From Chromobacterium vaccinii (GTDB lineage: Bacteria > Pseudomonadota > Gammaproteobacteria > Burkholderiales > Chromobacteriaceae), in assembly GCF_000971335.1 (NCBI RefSeq), contig NZ_JZJL01000014.1, forward strand, positions 1-64,000: 64,000 bases of DNA, read 5' to 3'. A program made the translations under genes and the position numbers. The notes beneath the pieces were generated by a model, which saw only the letters and a program-made list of their open reading frames with translations, was not told the DNA's origin and did no database searches. This document shows, piece by piece, positions 36,453 through 46,084 of the stretch (position 1 is its first letter; the number at the start of each line of letters is the position of its first letter).

Positions 36453-36914
36453 TCAGTACGGCACGACGCGGTCGTTGCCGCCGCCGCTCAGCACTTTGAC
36501 GCGCTGATTGGCGACGAAGGGGATGTCGGCTTCCTGGACGATGGAGATGGTGCGGCCGGTATCCAGCTTGACGGTGATTTCCAGCGCGTTCTTGGTCATC
36601 GCGCGTTGCGCGGCCTGGGTGCCGAAGCCGCCGGCCAGCGCGCCGACGATGCCGCCGGCGATCTGGCCCTTGCCGCCGCCGATATTGCTGCCGGCCAGGC
36701 CGCCCAGCGCGGCGCCGCCCAGAGTCAGCAATTCGTTGTTCTGGCCTTCCATTTTCACATTCTGCACCGACAGCACGGTGCCGAGCTGCACGGTCTGCGC
36801 CTGGCGCATCTGGCCTTTGGAGTAAACGGCTGCGGAATCGGATGTCGAGCAGCCGGCGAGCACGCCGACGCTCAGCAGGCTGACCAGGGTAATGCGGCTG
36901 ATGGAAGAAATCAT
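36453..36914 (-). CDS. Glycine-zipper 2TM lipoprotein (SlyB/Pcp-like)
   Basis: A 153-residue lipoprotein with signal peptide, lipobox VLAGCSTS, and a Gly-zipper segment GGAALGGLAGSNIGGGKGQIAGGIVGALAGG followed by a small beta domain (ITVKLDTGRTISIVQEADI). The family sits in the outer membrane and supports envelope integrity; SlyB-type members answer to envelope stress. AGGA before the ATG at 36914 favours this start over one five codons upstream. Confidence 0.88.
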   Translation of the reverse strand: MISSISRITLVSLLSVGVLAGCSTSDSAAVYSKGQMRQAQTVQLGTVLSVQNVKMEGQNNELLTLGGAALGGLAGSNIGGGKGQIAGGIVGALAGGFGTQAAQRAMTKNALEITVKLDTGRTISIVQEADIPFVANQRVKVLSGGGNDRVVPY

Positions 36915-36938
36915 TTTTTCCTGCTCCATTCTTTCTAT

Positions 36939-37973
36939 TTAGTTGCGAGCTTGTAGATATTGCGCCGCCGCCCGCGCGCATTCGCTGACCAGCTCCGGAC
37001 CTCGATAGATCAGGCCGCTGTATAGCTGCACCAGGCTGGCGCCGGCATCCAGTTTTTCCACGGCGTCGTTGCCGGAAAGGATGCCGCCAACTCCTATGAT
37101 AGGCAGAGCGCCGCCAAGTTCCTTGTGCAGTTTGCGTATGACTTCTGTTGAGCGGCTGCGAACCGGCGCGCCGGACAGGCCGCCGGCCTCGTTTTCCAGC
37201 GGATGGCCGGCCACTTCGCGGCGCGACAGCGTGGTGTTGGTGGCGATGACGCCGTCGATGCCGTTGCCGGTCAGCAGTCGGGCAATCTCGGCTATCTGCT
37301 CGTCGTCCAGGTCCGGCGCGATCTTCACCGCCAGCGGCACGTAGCGGCCATGCTTGTCGGCCAGCGCCTGTTGGCGCTGCTTCAGCGCGGCCAGCAGCCG
37401 GCCCAGCTCGTCGCCTTGCTGCAGTTGACGCAGGTTCTTGGTGTTGGGCGAGGAGATGTTGACGGTGACGTAGCTGGCGGCGGCGTAGACCTGATTCAGG
37501 CAGGCCAGGTAGTCGTCCACCGCGTTTTCTATCGGCGTGATCGCGTTCTTGCCGATGTTGATGCCGAGCACGCCCTTGAATTTGCAGCGGCGCACATTGT
37601 CCAGCAGCGCGGCGACGCCATAGTTGTTGAAGCCCATCCGGTTGATGATGGCCTCGTGTTCCGGCAGGCGGAATAGCCGCGGCCTGGGGTTGCCGTCTTG
37701 AGGGCGCGGGGTGACGGTGCCGATTTCGATGAAGCCGAAACCGAGCGCGGCCAGCGCGTCGATGTGGGCACCGTTTTTGTCCAGGCCGGCGGCGAGGCCG
37801 ACGGCGTTCGGGAAGGTCAGGCCCATCGCCTGCACCGGCTGGCGCGCGGCGGGGGAGGCGGCCAGCGGCGTCAGGCGCAGCCGATGCGCGCGGTCGAGCA
37901 TCTTCAATGTGTGCTCGTGGGCGGTCTCCGCGTCGAATTTGAACAGCAGCGGGCGCAGCAGCGGGTACAGCAT
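36939..37973 (-). CDS. pyrD: Dihydroorotate dehydrogenase, class 2
   Basis: A 344-residue quinone-linked PyrD. The N-terminal helical extension ([21 protein letters not shown]) is the membrane-associated class 2 feature; FMN/substrate motifs [41 protein letters not shown] and GVGGILSG follow. It oxidises dihydroorotate to orotate in pyrimidine synthesis. It lies 24 bp upstream of the 2TM lipoprotein gene. Confidence 0.97.
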   Translation of the reverse strand: MLYPLLRPLLFKFDAETAHEHTLKMLDRAHRLRLTPLAASPAARQPVQAMGLTFPNAVGLAAGLDKNGAHIDALAALGFGFIEIGTVTPRPQDGNPRPRLFRLPEHEAIINRMGFNNYGVAALLDNVRRCKFKGVLGINIGKNAITPIENAVDDYLACLNQVYAAASYVTVNISSPNTKNLRQLQQGDELGRLLAALKQRQQALADKHGRYVPLAVKIAPDLDDEQIAEIARLLTGNGIDGVIATNTTLSRREVAGHPLENEAGGLSGAPVRSRSTEVIRKLHKELGGALPIIGVGGILSGNDAVEKLDAGASLVQLYSGLIYRGPELVSECARAAAQYLQARN

Positions 37974-38046
37974 GGCATTCTCCGGGCAGACAAATGCCCG
38001 GCATTATAACCGGGCATCGGGATCAGGCCAGCGGCAAATGCGCGGC

Positions 38047-38637
38047 TTACAAAATCCGGCAGGCCTCGTCGAAGTCGAAGCGAGGCGAGCGCGGGAACAG
38101 CTTGTCGGCCTCGCCGTAGCCCAGGTTGATCAGGAAGTTGGACTTGAAGCGGCCATCCGGGAAGAAGGCCGCGTCGACGGCGGCGTTGTCGAAACCGGAC
38201 ATCGGGCCGCAATCCAGGCCCAGCGCGCGGGCGGCCAGGATCAGGTAGGCGCCTTGCAGCGTGCCGTTGCGGAAGGCGGTGGTGTCGATCAGCGGCTGAT
38301 TGCCCTCGAACCAGCTCCTGGCGTCCGCGTGCGGGAACAGTTGCGGGAGGTGTTCGTAGAAGCGGGTATCGTGGGCGACGATCACGCAGACCGGCGCGGC
38401 CAGGGTCTTGTCTACGTTGCCGGCGGCCAGGCAGGGCTTCAGCTTGGCCTTGGCTTCGTCGCTCTTGACGAACACCAGGCGGGCCGGCGAGCAGTTGGCG
38501 CTGGTCGGAGCCTGCTTCAGCAACTCATGCAGTTGATGCAGCAACTCGTCGCTCACCGGACGCGGTTGCCAGTGACTGTGGGTGCGGGCATTCAGGAACA
38601 GCTGTTCCAGCGTGGCGTGGGAGAGGGGAGTGCTCAT
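38047..38637 (-). CDS. Nitroreductase-family protein, RutE/HadB-like
   Basis: A 196-residue flavin reductase. The pattern [60 protein letters not shown] and [10 protein letters not shown] matches the RutE (malonic semialdehyde reductase) / HadB subgroup. It is predicted to bind FMN and reduce carbonyl or nitro compounds. It overlaps the motD stop by 4 bp, but the shared transcript does not imply a shared role. Confidence 0.88.
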   Translation of the reverse strand: MSTPLSHATLEQLFLNARTHSHWQPRPVSDELLHQLHELLKQAPTSANCSPARLVFVKSDEAKAKLKPCLAAGNVDKTLAAPVCVIVAHDTRFYEHLPQLFPHADARSWFEGNQPLIDTTAFRNGTLQGAYLILAARALGLDCGPMSGFDNAAVDAAFFPDGRFKSNFLINLGYGEADKLFPRSPRFDFDEACRIL

Positions 38638-39470
38638 GGTCTTACCTCGGTTGGGGTGGGGTGTTGTTGTTTGGCGTCTCCGGCGGAGGGCGCGGAGTTT
38701 TGAGGAGTTGCAGGTTCTTCGAAGGTGTTGGCCTGAACGGAGACGGTGACGCGGCGGTTGCGGGCGCGGCCGTCGGCGGTGGCGTTATCCGCAACCGGCA
38801 GATTGGCGCCATGGCCGACAGCCACCATGCGTTGCGCCGAGATGCCGTTTTCCTGAAACAGCCGCACCACGCCGCCGGCGCGCGCGGCCGACAGCTCCCA
38901 GTTGGACGGGAAGGCGGGCGTGCGGATCGGCGCGTCGTCGGTGAAGCCTTCCACTTTGATCGAGTTGTCCACATTCGACAGCAGCTTGGCCATATTGGAC
39001 ATCAGCGGCAGCGATTGCTGGTTCGGTTCGGCCTGGCCGATGGCGAACAGCGCGCTGTCGCGGATGTCGATATTGATCCCCTGGTCGGTCTGGGTGATGG
39101 TGACCTCGCCGCTCTGCACCAGCGGGCTCAAAACCTTGGCCAGGTTTTGCGTCAGCTGGCCCAGCTTGGCGGCCTCTTCCTCCTTGCGGCCGTGGGAGAC
39201 GGCCTTGGCGATGGGCTTGGTCTTCGGAATCTCTATCATGGTGTTGGCGCCGCCGGTGGGCGGCGTCGATTGCACCGTGATCACCGTGCCGTTGCGGAAG
39301 GCGTCCATGATGGCGGACGACATCACGCGGTATTTGCCCTCGTTCAGCGAGGAGATCGCGTACATCACCACGAAGAAGGCGAACAGCAGCGTGATGAAGT
39401 CGGCGTAGGAAACCAGCCAGCGCTCGTGGTTCTCGTGCTCTTCTTCCTGTTTTCTGCGCCGCGATGCCAT
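38634..39470 (-). CDS. motD: Flagellar stator protein MotD/MotB family
   Basis: A 278-residue protein with a basic N-terminus ([15 protein letters not shown]), the single stator TM segment [23 protein letters not shown] (with the proton-channel Asp in YADF), a periplasmic linker and a C-terminal OmpA/MotB peptidoglycan-binding domain ([29 protein letters not shown]). It anchors the stator to the wall. No motA/motC partner is adjacent: the upstream neighbour is sppA. Confidence 0.9.
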   Translation of the reverse strand: MASRRRKQEEEHENHERWLVSYADFITLLFAFFVVMYAISSLNEGKYRVMSSAIMDAFRNGTVITVQSTPPTGGANTMIEIPKTKPIAKAVSHGRKEEEAAKLGQLTQNLAKVLSPLVQSGEVTITQTDQGINIDIRDSALFAIGQAEPNQQSLPLMSNMAKLLSNVDNSIKVEGFTDDAPIRTPAFPSNWELSAARAGGVVRLFQENGISAQRMVAVGHGANLPVADNATADGRARNRRVTVSVQANTFEEPATPQNSAPSAGDAKQQHPTPTEVRP

Positions 39471-39486
39471 CTTCGCCTCCGCCTGA

Positions 39487-40425
39487 TCAGAACAGCTGGG
39501 TGTCGAACAGCGATTTCACGCCGCCGGCGAATTCCACGCCGATGCGGCGCGCCACCCGGCTGGAGAAGTCGTCCTGCTGGGTGTAGTCCACAGTTTTTTC
39601 CGCCTTCACCATGTCGCGGGCCACCGAGGCCACGGTGCCGTAGCCGTCGGCCAAGCCCAGTGGAATGGCTTTTTCGCCCAGCCACACCATGCCGCTGAAC
39701 ATCTGCGGGTCTTTCTTCAGCCGGGGGCCGCGGCCGTTTTCCACCGCCTGGATGAACTGAGCGTGGATGTCGTCCAGCAGTTGCTGGCGGATGGCGTCGT
39801 GTTTGGGGTTGGGCGGGGAGAACGGGTCGCCCATCGCCTTGTTCTCGCCGGCGGTTTTCAGCCGGCGGTCTATGCCCAGCTTTTCCATCGCGCCGGTGAA
39901 GCCGAAGCCGTCGGACAGCACGCCGATGGAGCCGACGATGCTGGCCTTGTCGACGAAGATCTTGTCGGCGGCGGCGGCGATGTAGTAGCAGCCGGATGCG
40001 CAGACCTCGCTCACCACCACGTAGACCGGAATATCCGCGTGCTTTTTCTTCAGAAGCCGGATTTCATCGTAGACCATGCCCGACAGCACCGGGCTGCCGC
40101 CGGGGCTGTTGGCGTCGATGATCACGCCCTTGGTGTTCTTGTCGCGGAAGGCGTGATCCAGCGCCGAGATCATTTTTTTGCCGGTTTCATTCTCGCTGGT
40201 GATGGCGCCGTCCAGCTCGATCACTGCGGTGTGGCCGCCGCCGGCCAGGCCGACCGCGCTTTTTTCCTCGCTGCGCATGAACACGCTGGCGGCGATCATG
40301 CCGATGATGACCAACCAGGCCAGGCGGAAGAAGATTTTCCACTGCCGGCTGCGGCGCTGCTCCACCAGGGAGGCCGAGGCGAGCTTCTCCAGTAGTTGTC
40401 GTTCCCAGTTTTGGGTGTCGCTCAT
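39487..40425 (-). CDS. sppA: Signal-peptide peptidase SppA, S49 family
   Basis: A 312-residue membrane-anchored peptidase: one N-terminal TM segment (about 33-47), then KGVIIDANSPGGSPVLSG and SEVCASGCYYIAAAADKIFVDKASIVGSIGV with the catalytic Ser in ASGCYY and Lys further on. It degrades cleaved signal peptides and misfolded membrane fragments. Short single-domain form, normal for many beta-proteobacteria. Confidence 0.94.
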   Translation of the reverse strand: MSDTQNWERQLLEKLASASLVEQRRSRQWKIFFRLAWLVIIGMIAASVFMRSEEKSAVGLAGGGHTAVIELDGAITSENETGKKMISALDHAFRDKNTKGVIIDANSPGGSPVLSGMVYDEIRLLKKKHADIPVYVVVSEVCASGCYYIAAAADKIFVDKASIVGSIGVLSDGFGFTGAMEKLGIDRRLKTAGENKAMGDPFSPPNPKHDAIRQQLLDDIHAQFIQAVENGRGPRLKKDPQMFSGMVWLGEKAIPLGLADGYGTVASVARDMVKAEKTVDYTQQDDFSSRVARRIGVEFAGGVKSLFDTQLF

Positions 40426-40468
40426 TTTTCGAATCTGCTCCAGGATAATCCCGTGAGTCTAGCAAAAT

Positions 40469-40828
40469 TCAGGCTGCCATGACATTCAGCCAGACTTGGC
40501 CGTCTTCTTCGACGATATCCAGCGCCGTCAAGGATTGGCCGCGGCAGGGGCCCCAGGTGCAATAGCCGGTGTCGGGGCGGTAGCGCGCGCCGTGCATGCT
40601 GCAGATCAGGTAATGGCCGGAGAGATCGAATAGATTGCCGTCCTGCAGGTCCAGCTCCACCGGGATGTGGCGGCAGCGGTTCAGGTAGCCGTAAACCCGG
40701 CCGCGGTAGCGGATCACGAAGGCGGGCAGCGGATCGCCATCCGCCTGGGCGATCTCGAAGCGGCGGGCAAGGCCGCCGTCTTCCAGATCGGAGGAGCGGC
40801 AGATCAGCAGAGTCTGGGGAGCAGCCAT
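40469..40828 (-). CDS. Rieske [2Fe-2S] protein
   Basis: A 119-residue single-domain Rieske protein: Cys52-x-His54 and Cys76-x2-His79 (CRH ... CSMHG) bind the cluster, with the PDTGYCTWGPCRGQSL loop after. Such small ferredoxin-like proteins serve dioxygenases or unknown redox partners. Its start overlaps the HAD phosphatase gene by 25 bp and it precedes sppA by 43 bp. Confidence 0.92.
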   Translation of the reverse strand: MAAPQTLLICRSSDLEDGGLARRFEIAQADGDPLPAFVIRYRGRVYGYLNRCRHIPVELDLQDGNLFDLSGHYLICSMHGARYRPDTGYCTWGPCRGQSLTALDIVEEDGQVWLNVMAA

Positions 40829-41460
40829 GACGACAGCTCGGACAGCGAGTGGACGATGATGCGGGGCTCGCAGCTGATGAGCTCGGCGCTGTCGTGGGCG
40901 CCGTGGCTGATGCCGACGCCGTGGCTGCCGGCGTTTCGCGCCATCAGCAGGTCATGGCTGGTGTCGCCCACCATGACGGTGCGATCGAGCGCCACGCCGA
41001 ACAGGTCGGTCAATTGCAGCAGCATGTCCGGGTGCGGCTTGGAGTGGCATTCGTCCACGGTGCGGGTGGCGTCGAACAGGTTTTTGATGCCGGCGGCCGC
41101 CAGCGCGCGGTCCAGGCCGGCGCGGCTGCTGCCTGTCGCGATGGCGACGAAAGCGCCGCAGGCGCGGATCGCCTCCAGCGTGTCGCGGGCGGCGTCGAAC
41201 AGTGTGACGCGGTCGAGTCCGGACTGGTAATGGCGGCGAAAGGCGTCCACCAGTTCGGGCAAGCGGCCGGCTTGGTCCGGCGGGCAGAACTGCTGCATCG
41301 CCTCGGCCAGGCGCAGGCCGATCACGTGGCTGGCGGCCTCGCGGCCCGGCACCGGCAGGGCCAGGTCGCGGCAGGCCTGCTGGATGGCATTCACGATATG
41401 GGCGGTGGAGTCCATCAGGGTGCCGTCCCAGTCGAACACTACCAGATCGTATTCACGCAT
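40804..41460 (-). CDS. HAD hydrolase, phosphoglycolate-phosphatase-like
   Basis: A 218-residue HAD superfamily enzyme: nucleophile Asp10-x-Asp12 in FDWDGTL, motif II ATGSSRAGL, motif III/IV KPHPDMLLQ and VMVGDTSHDLLMARNAG. A helical cap lies between. Gene order rluC-HAD-Rieske-sppA is typical of beta-proteobacteria, where this is often called gph. Its ATG shares a base with the rluC stop. Confidence 0.92.
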   Translation of the reverse strand: MREYDLVVFDWDGTLMDSTAHIVNAIQQACRDLALPVPGREAASHVIGLRLAEAMQQFCPPDQAGRLPELVDAFRRHYQSGLDRVTLFDAARDTLEAIRACGAFVAIATGSSRAGLDRALAAAGIKNLFDATRTVDECHSKPHPDMLLQLTDLFGVALDRTVMVGDTSHDLLMARNAGSHGVGISHGAHDSAELISCEPRIIVHSLSELSSWLLPRLC

Positions 41461-42398
41461 CAGCGCGGCTCCAGGGTTTTCAGGAATTTCTGCAGCTCCG
41501 GCGGCAGCGGGGCTTCCAGCTTGAGGGGCGCGCCGGTCAGCGGGTGCGGCAGCGTCAGGCTTCTGGCGTGCAGGAACATCCGCTTCAGTCCGCGCCGCGC
41601 CAGCTCCTTGTTCAGCGCGAAGTCGCCGTATTTTTCGTCGCCGGCTATCGCGCAGCCGTTGGCCTGCATGTGCACCCGGATCTGGTGGGTGCGGCCAGTG
41701 CGCAGATGCGCTTCGACCAAGGTAAATTCAGTGTAGCGCTGCTGGATGGCGAAGTTGGTGTGCGCGTATTGGCCGTCGTCGCCCTCGGCGACCTTCACCC
41801 GCCGCTCGCCGTCCGGAGTATGGAACTTGAACAGCGGCAGCTTCACCTGTTTGACGTTTTCCGGCCAGCGGCCGGCTGCCAACGCCAGGTAGCGCTTGTC
41901 CGGCACGTTGTCGCGCATCATGTCGTGAAGCTTGGTCAGCGCGGAGCGTTTCTTGGCCAGCATCAAGAGGCCTGATGTTTCGCGGTCCAGCCTGTGCACC
42001 AGTTCCAGGTAGCGCCATTCCGGGTGGGCGCGGCGCAATTGCTCGATCACGCCGAAGGACACGCCGCTGCCGCCGTGCACGGCCACGCCGGCGGGCTTGT
42101 CGATCACCAGCAGCGCGTCGTCTTCGTACACCACCGGGAAGGTGGCGGCGGGCACGTTTTTTTCCGCGCGCTCGGCGACGCGGATCGGCGGAATGCGCAA
42201 TGTGTCGCCGGCCGCCACGCGGTAGCTGGCGTCGACGCGGCCCTTGTTCACCCGTACTTCGCCGGAGCGCAGAATGCGGTAGATATGGCTCTTGGGAACC
42301 CCTTTCAGCAGGCGTTGCAGGTAGTTGTCCAGCCGCTGGCCGGCATCTTCTGCGTCCACTTCAAGGAAGGTTACGGAATCTTTGCGAATGTCTGTCAT
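41460..42398 (-). CDS. rluC: 23S rRNA pseudouridine synthase RluC
   Basis: A 312-residue RluA-family enzyme: N-terminal S4 domain (QRLDNYLQRLLKGVPKSHIYRILRSGEVRVNKGRV), then catalytic Asp in LVHRLDRETSGLLMLAK and RTGRTHQIRVHMQANG. It makes pseudouridines at three positions of 23S rRNA (955, 2504, 2580 in E. coli). It is divergent from rne, the classic arrangement. Confidence 0.95.
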   Translation of the reverse strand: MTDIRKDSVTFLEVDAEDAGQRLDNYLQRLLKGVPKSHIYRILRSGEVRVNKGRVDASYRVAAGDTLRIPPIRVAERAEKNVPAATFPVVYEDDALLVIDKPAGVAVHGGSGVSFGVIEQLRRAHPEWRYLELVHRLDRETSGLLMLAKKRSALTKLHDMMRDNVPDKRYLALAAGRWPENVKQVKLPLFKFHTPDGERRVKVAEGDDGQYAHTNFAIQQRYTEFTLVEAHLRTGRTHQIRVHMQANGCAIAGDEKYGDFALNKELARRGLKRMFLHARSLTLPHPLTGAPLKLEAPLPPELQKFLKTLEPR

Positions 42399-42410
42399 AT
42401 TGCTTATACT
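42382..42410 (+). promoter_or_regulatory. Candidate rne promoter
   Basis: TTGCGA (42382-42387), 17-bp spacer, TATACT (42405-42410). It overlaps the first codons of the divergent rluC gene and would start transcription near 42417, more than 500 nt before the rne ATG. Confidence 0.55.
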
Positions 42411-42416
42411 TATGGC

Positions 42417-42924
42417 GCTGCCTGCGGTGCGAATGCACCCAGAGCGGGCGGCGGTCGGAAACCAAGGTCACGGCCTGTTTAGCGTGATGCTGCTGCGGAA
42501 ACCGAATAATGGCCGGCAGGGGCCAACTCCTGACCTGATGCCGTTTGCACAGCCGCAGCCAAGGTTAACTCGCTCACCGAAAAGTAGCGATGGTAATGCA
42601 TTTATACGCATAACGCACTCACGAGTATTCCATCCCTTGATGCAAAGCCAGTCAGGGGATTTTGCAGCGAAGTTTGACCCGGCATGCCAGCCGTCCTGCA
42701 ATGTTTGTCCCGCCTGGTAGGCGGGATCGGCGACAACGCCGATGCGCCGTTTGCGCACAGAATCGCTGGGCTGCATGTGACCAAAATCAGGAAGTCGGCT
42801 TTCATAGCAAATCAGCTTTTCTCGATCTTTACCTCGACACTTCTTTCGGAAAGCGCCCATTAATAGTCACTGGGCCGTCAAATACTGGCTGCATCCTTGC
42901 GTGAGTGCTGCGCAAGGAATGTAA
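42417..42924 (+). promoter_or_regulatory. Long 5' leader of rne
   Basis: About 500 nt with no convincing gene. It contains a clear hairpin TCCCGCC (42708-42714) / GGCGGGA (42720-42726) with a 5-base loop. The E. coli rne leader (361 nt) is an RNase E target that gives autoregulation; this leader is likely to work the same way. Confidence 0.55.
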
Positions 42925-45861
42925 ATGAAACGTATGTTGTTCAATGCGACGCAAGCCGAAGAGCTGCGCGTCGCGATTGTCGACGGGCAGAAGCTCGTCG
43001 ATCTCGATATCGAGACCGTAGGCAAGGAACAGCGCAAAGGCAATATCTACAAGGGTATCATCACCCGGATCGAGCCCTCGCTGGAAGCCTGCTTCGTCGA
43101 TTACGGCACCGAGCGTCACGGCTTCCTGCCGTTCAAGGAAGTGTCCCGCTCCTATTTCCAGGGCTATGAGGGCGGCCGTCCGCGCATTCAGGACGTGCTG
43201 CGCGAAGGCATGGAAGTGGTGGTGCAGGTGGAGAAGGACGAGCGCGGCAACAAGGGAGCGGCGCTGACCACCTACATCAGCCTGGCCGGCCGCTACCTGG
43301 TGCTGATGCCGAACAACCCGCGCGGCGGCGGCGTGTCGCGCCGCATCGAGGGCGAAGAGCGCCAGGAACTGAAGGATCTGCTGTCGCAGCTGGAAGTGTC
43401 GCATGGCATGAGCCTGATCGCGCGCACCGCCGGCATCGGCCGCAATCTGGAAGAGCTGCAGTGGGACCTCGGTTACCTGATGCAGCTGTGGCGCGCCATC
43501 GAGGGCGCTGCCGGCGCGCAATCCGCGCCGTTCCTGATTCTGCAGGAAGGCAGTCTGGTGATCCGCGCGATCCGCGACTATTTCCATCCGGACATCGGCG
43601 AAGTGCTGATCGACACCGACGAAATCCACGATCAGGCCCGCCAGTTCATGAGCCATGTGATGCCGAACATGCTGTCGCGTGTGAAGGTGTACAAGGATCA
43701 TGTGCCGCTGTTCTCCCGCTTCCAGATCGAGCACCAGATCGAAACCGCCTTCTCGCGCAGCGTGCAGCTGCCGTCCGGCGGCGCGATCGTGATCGACCAT
43801 ACCGAAGCGCTGGTCTCCATCGACGTGAACTCGGCTCGCGCCACCAAGGGCGCCGACATCGAGGAAACCGCGGTCAAGACCAACCTGGAAGCGGCGGAAG
43901 AGATCGCCCGCCAGCTGCGCTTGCGCGACTTGGGCGGCCTGGTGGTGATCGACTTCATCGACATGGAAAACCCGAAGAACCAGCGCGACGTGGAAAACCG
44001 CCTGCGCGACGTTCTGAAGCATGACCGCGCCCGCGTGCAGATGGGCAAGCTGTCCCGTTTCGGCCTGCTGGAACTGTCCCGCCAGCGCCTGCAGCCGTCC
44101 CTGGGCGAGACCAGCCACGAGCCATGTCCGCGCTGCCACGGCATCGGCTTCATCCGCGGCACCGAATCGTCGGCGCTGCACATCCTGCGCATCATCCAGG
44201 AAGAAGCGATGAAGGAAAACACCGGCGCGGTGCACGCGCAGGTGCCGGTCGACGTGGCCACCTTCCTGCTGAACGAGAAGCGCGCCGAGATCCACTCGAT
44301 CGAAGAGCGCCTGGATGTCGACGTGGTGCTGATCCCGAACATCCATCTCGAAACCCCGCACTACAAGATCGTGCGCGTGCGCCACGACGACCTGGCCGAG
44401 CTGGGAGAAGCGCCGAGCTACAGCCGCGTCGAAGTGCAGGAAGAGGACGTGATCACCAATTTCGGCCAGGAAAAGCCGAAGGTGGAGCGTCAGGAGGCTG
44501 CGGTCAAGGGCATCACGCCGCAGCAGCCGGCCCCGAACGTGGAGGCCAAGCAGGCCAAGCCGGCCAAGCCCGCGGAGCAGGGCGGCCTGTTCGCCGGCAT
44601 CGCGGCCTGGATCAAGAGCTTGTTCGCCGAGCCGGAAAAGGCGCCCGCGCAGGATGCCAAGAAAAAACCGGCGCCGGCCGCTTCGCGCAACAATGAGCAG
44701 CGCGGCAACCGCCAACGGCAGCAGGAGCGCCGCACCGGCGGCCAGGCCCGCCGCGAGCACGACCAGCGCCGTCATGTCCAGCAGGATGAGGGCAAGACCC
44801 GTCGCCAGGACGAGCGCAAGGATGGCGAACGCGTTGAGCGCGTAGAGCGCAAGGAAGCGCCGAGCCGCGAGCGTGAGGAGCGCAGCGAGCAGCCGCGCGA
44901 GCCGCGAGGCAACCGCCGCCGCGAGCCGCGTGAACCGCGCGAGCCCAAGGAAGTCCGCGAGCAGGCTCCGCGCGAAGAGCGCGTGAGCGAGAAGGCCGAG
45001 AAGCAGGACAAGCCGCAACAGGAGCCGCGTCGCCGCCAGGCGCCGGCAGCAGCTCCGGCTGAAGCCGTCGAAAAACCGGTGCAGGAAGAACTGCGTCTGG
45101 ATGCCGAAGGCGAGCAAGCCGAGCAGGAGCGCGGCGAACGCCGCCGCCGCCGCAGCCGCCGCGATCGTCGCCGCGACAATCCGGAAGCTCAGCAGGACGG
45201 CGTTGCGGAAGCGGTTTCCGAGTCGCCGGCCGCGCCTGTCGCCGAAGCGGCGGGAGCCACTGTGGCCGCAGCCGTCGCAGCGGTAGTGGTAGAGTCGGCT
45301 GTGGAAGCAGTCGAGTCCAAGCCGCAGCTTGAGGTTGAAGCCAAGCCGGCGGTCGAGTCCGCTCCGGTCGAGCCGGTTGTCGCCGAGCAGCAAGCGCCGG
45401 TCGTCATCGTGGCCGAAGCTCAGCCTGAGGCTGTAGTGGTCGAGCCGGCGGTGGTTGTCGAAGCCGAGCAGGCTCCGGTTGCCGAGCCGGTGGCGGTGGC
45501 GGTGGAGCCGGTTGTCGAGGCGAAAGCCGAGGCTCAATCCGAGCTTGCCGCTCCGGAAGCGCTTGTTGTGGAAGAGGCCGCGCCAGTGGTGTTGGCGAAG
45601 GTGGAAGAGGCTCCGGTTGCGGAAGCGCCGGCGGTCAAGATCGAGGCGATTGCCGTCGAGTCGAAGCCGGTTGCTGTGGAGTCCAAGCCATTGGATCTGG
45701 GCGGCCTGGTGATGATCGCGACCAAGCCGGTGTCTCAGCAGCCCTCGGCGACGTCGGAGCCGGAGCTGCCGCAAGGCCCGCGCCGCCGCGATGTCGCCGC
45801 AGCTGACGCCGCGGTTGTAGAGCCGGTGCAACTGATGCAGGTCGAAACCCGCAACGGTTGA
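42925..45861 (+). CDS. rne: Ribonuclease E
   Basis: A 978-residue RNase E. The N-terminal half has the S1 domain (about 35-120), 5'-sensor and DNase-I-like catalytic Asp near 300 (SIDVNSAR) and 343 (VIDFIDM), and the zinc-link CPRCHG near 403. From about residue 510 on the protein is disordered: an amphipathic membrane-binding helix [16 protein letters not shown] near 553, an Arg-rich RNA-binding stretch (about 590-680), then a long Val/Ala/Glu/Pro-rich tail that scaffolds the degradosome. It cuts mRNA and processes rRNA and tRNA. Confidence 0.97.
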   Translation: MKRMLFNATQAEELRVAIVDGQKLVDLDIETVGKEQRKGNIYKGIITRIEPSLEACFVDYGTERHGFLPFKEVSRSYFQGYEGGRPRIQDVLREGMEVVVQVEKDERGNKGAALTTYISLAGRYLVLMPNNPRGGGVSRRIEGEERQELKDLLSQLEVSHGMSLIARTAGIGRNLEELQWDLGYLMQLWRAIEGAAGAQSAPFLILQEGSLVIRAIRDYFHPDIGEVLIDTDEIHDQARQFMSHVMPNMLSRVKVYKDHVPLFSRFQIEHQIETAFSRSVQLPSGGAIVIDHTEALVSIDVNSARATKGADIEETAVKTNLEAAEEIARQLRLRDLGGLVVIDFIDMENPKNQRDVENRLRDVLKHDRARVQMGKLSRFGLLELSRQRLQPSLGETSHEPCPRCHGIGFIRGTESSALHILRIIQEEAMKENTGAVHAQVPVDVATFLLNEKRAEIHSIEERLDVDVVLIPNIHLETPHYKIVRVRHDDLAELGEAPSYSRVEVQEEDVITNFGQEKPKVERQEAAVKGITPQQPAPNVEAKQAKPAKPAEQGGLFAGIAAWIKSLFAEPEKAPAQDAKKKPAPAASRNNEQRGNRQRQQERRTGGQARREHDQRRHVQQDEGKTRRQDERKDGERVERVERKEAPSREREERSEQPREPRGNRRREPREPREPKEVREQAPREERVSEKAEKQDKPQQEPRRRQAPAAAPAEAVEKPVQEELRLDAEGEQAEQERGERRRRRSRRDRRRDNPEAQQDGVAEAVSESPAAPVAEAAGATVAAAVAAVVVESAVEAVESKPQLEVEAKPAVESAPVEPVVAEQQAPVVIVAEAQPEAVVVEPAVVVEAEQAPVAEPVAVAVEPVVEAKAEAQSELAAPEALVVEEAAPVVLAKVEEAPVAEAPAVKIEAIAVESKPVAVESKPLDLGGLVMIATKPVSQQPSATSEPELPQGPRRRDVAAADAAVVEPVQLMQVETRNG

Positions 45862-45910
45862 GCGTGATGCGGAGCGGAGAGGGCGGCGCCCTCTCCGCGG
45901 GCTTCATGTG

Positions 45911-45939
45911 TTGACAGCTGCGTTGATCTGAATTAGAAT
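45911..45939 (+). promoter_or_regulatory. Promoter of tRNA-Asn
   Basis: TTGACA, 17-bp spacer, TAGAAT: near-perfect sigma-70 promoter ending 15 bp before the tRNA. Confidence 0.85.
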
Positions 45940-45954
45940 CGCTTTCTCTGATGT

Positions 45955-46030
45955 TCCCTGATAGCTCAGTTGGTAGAGCGACGGACTGTTAATCCGCAGG
46001 TCGCAGGTTCGAGCCCTGCTCGGGGAGCCA
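45955..46030 (+). tRNA. tRNA-Asn(GTT)
   Basis: The 76-nt cloverleaf has acceptor strands TCCCTGA/TCGGGGA, D-loop AGTTGGTAGA, anticodon stem-loop GGACTGTTAATCC with anticodon GTT, T-arm GCAGGTTCGAGCCCTGC and an encoded 3' CCA. Confidence 0.97.
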
Positions 46031-46038
46031 AGAATTCA

Positions 46039-46070
46039 AAAAAGCCCATGCGTTCGCGCATGGGCTTTTT
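46039..46070. terminator. Terminator after tRNA-Asn
   Basis: GCCCATGCG/CGCATGGGC stem with a TTCG loop, flanked by A-run and T-run, so it can work for the tRNA on the plus strand and for the convergent ferritin-like gene. Confidence 0.9.
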
Positions 46071-46084
46071 GCGTTTCGCGCGGA

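Noticed and set aside
42829-45831. A 1000-codon open frame antisense to rne
   Set aside because: It mirrors the rne gene; its composition (Leu/Arg/His repeats) follows from GC-rich codons on the other strand, and it has no plausible start site or family.
44400-45850. Repeats in the rne C-terminal tail considered as a CRISPR or tandem repeat array
   Set aside because: They are codon-level Val/Ala/Glu/Pro and Arg/Glu repeats inside one frame, as expected for a disordered degradosome scaffold.
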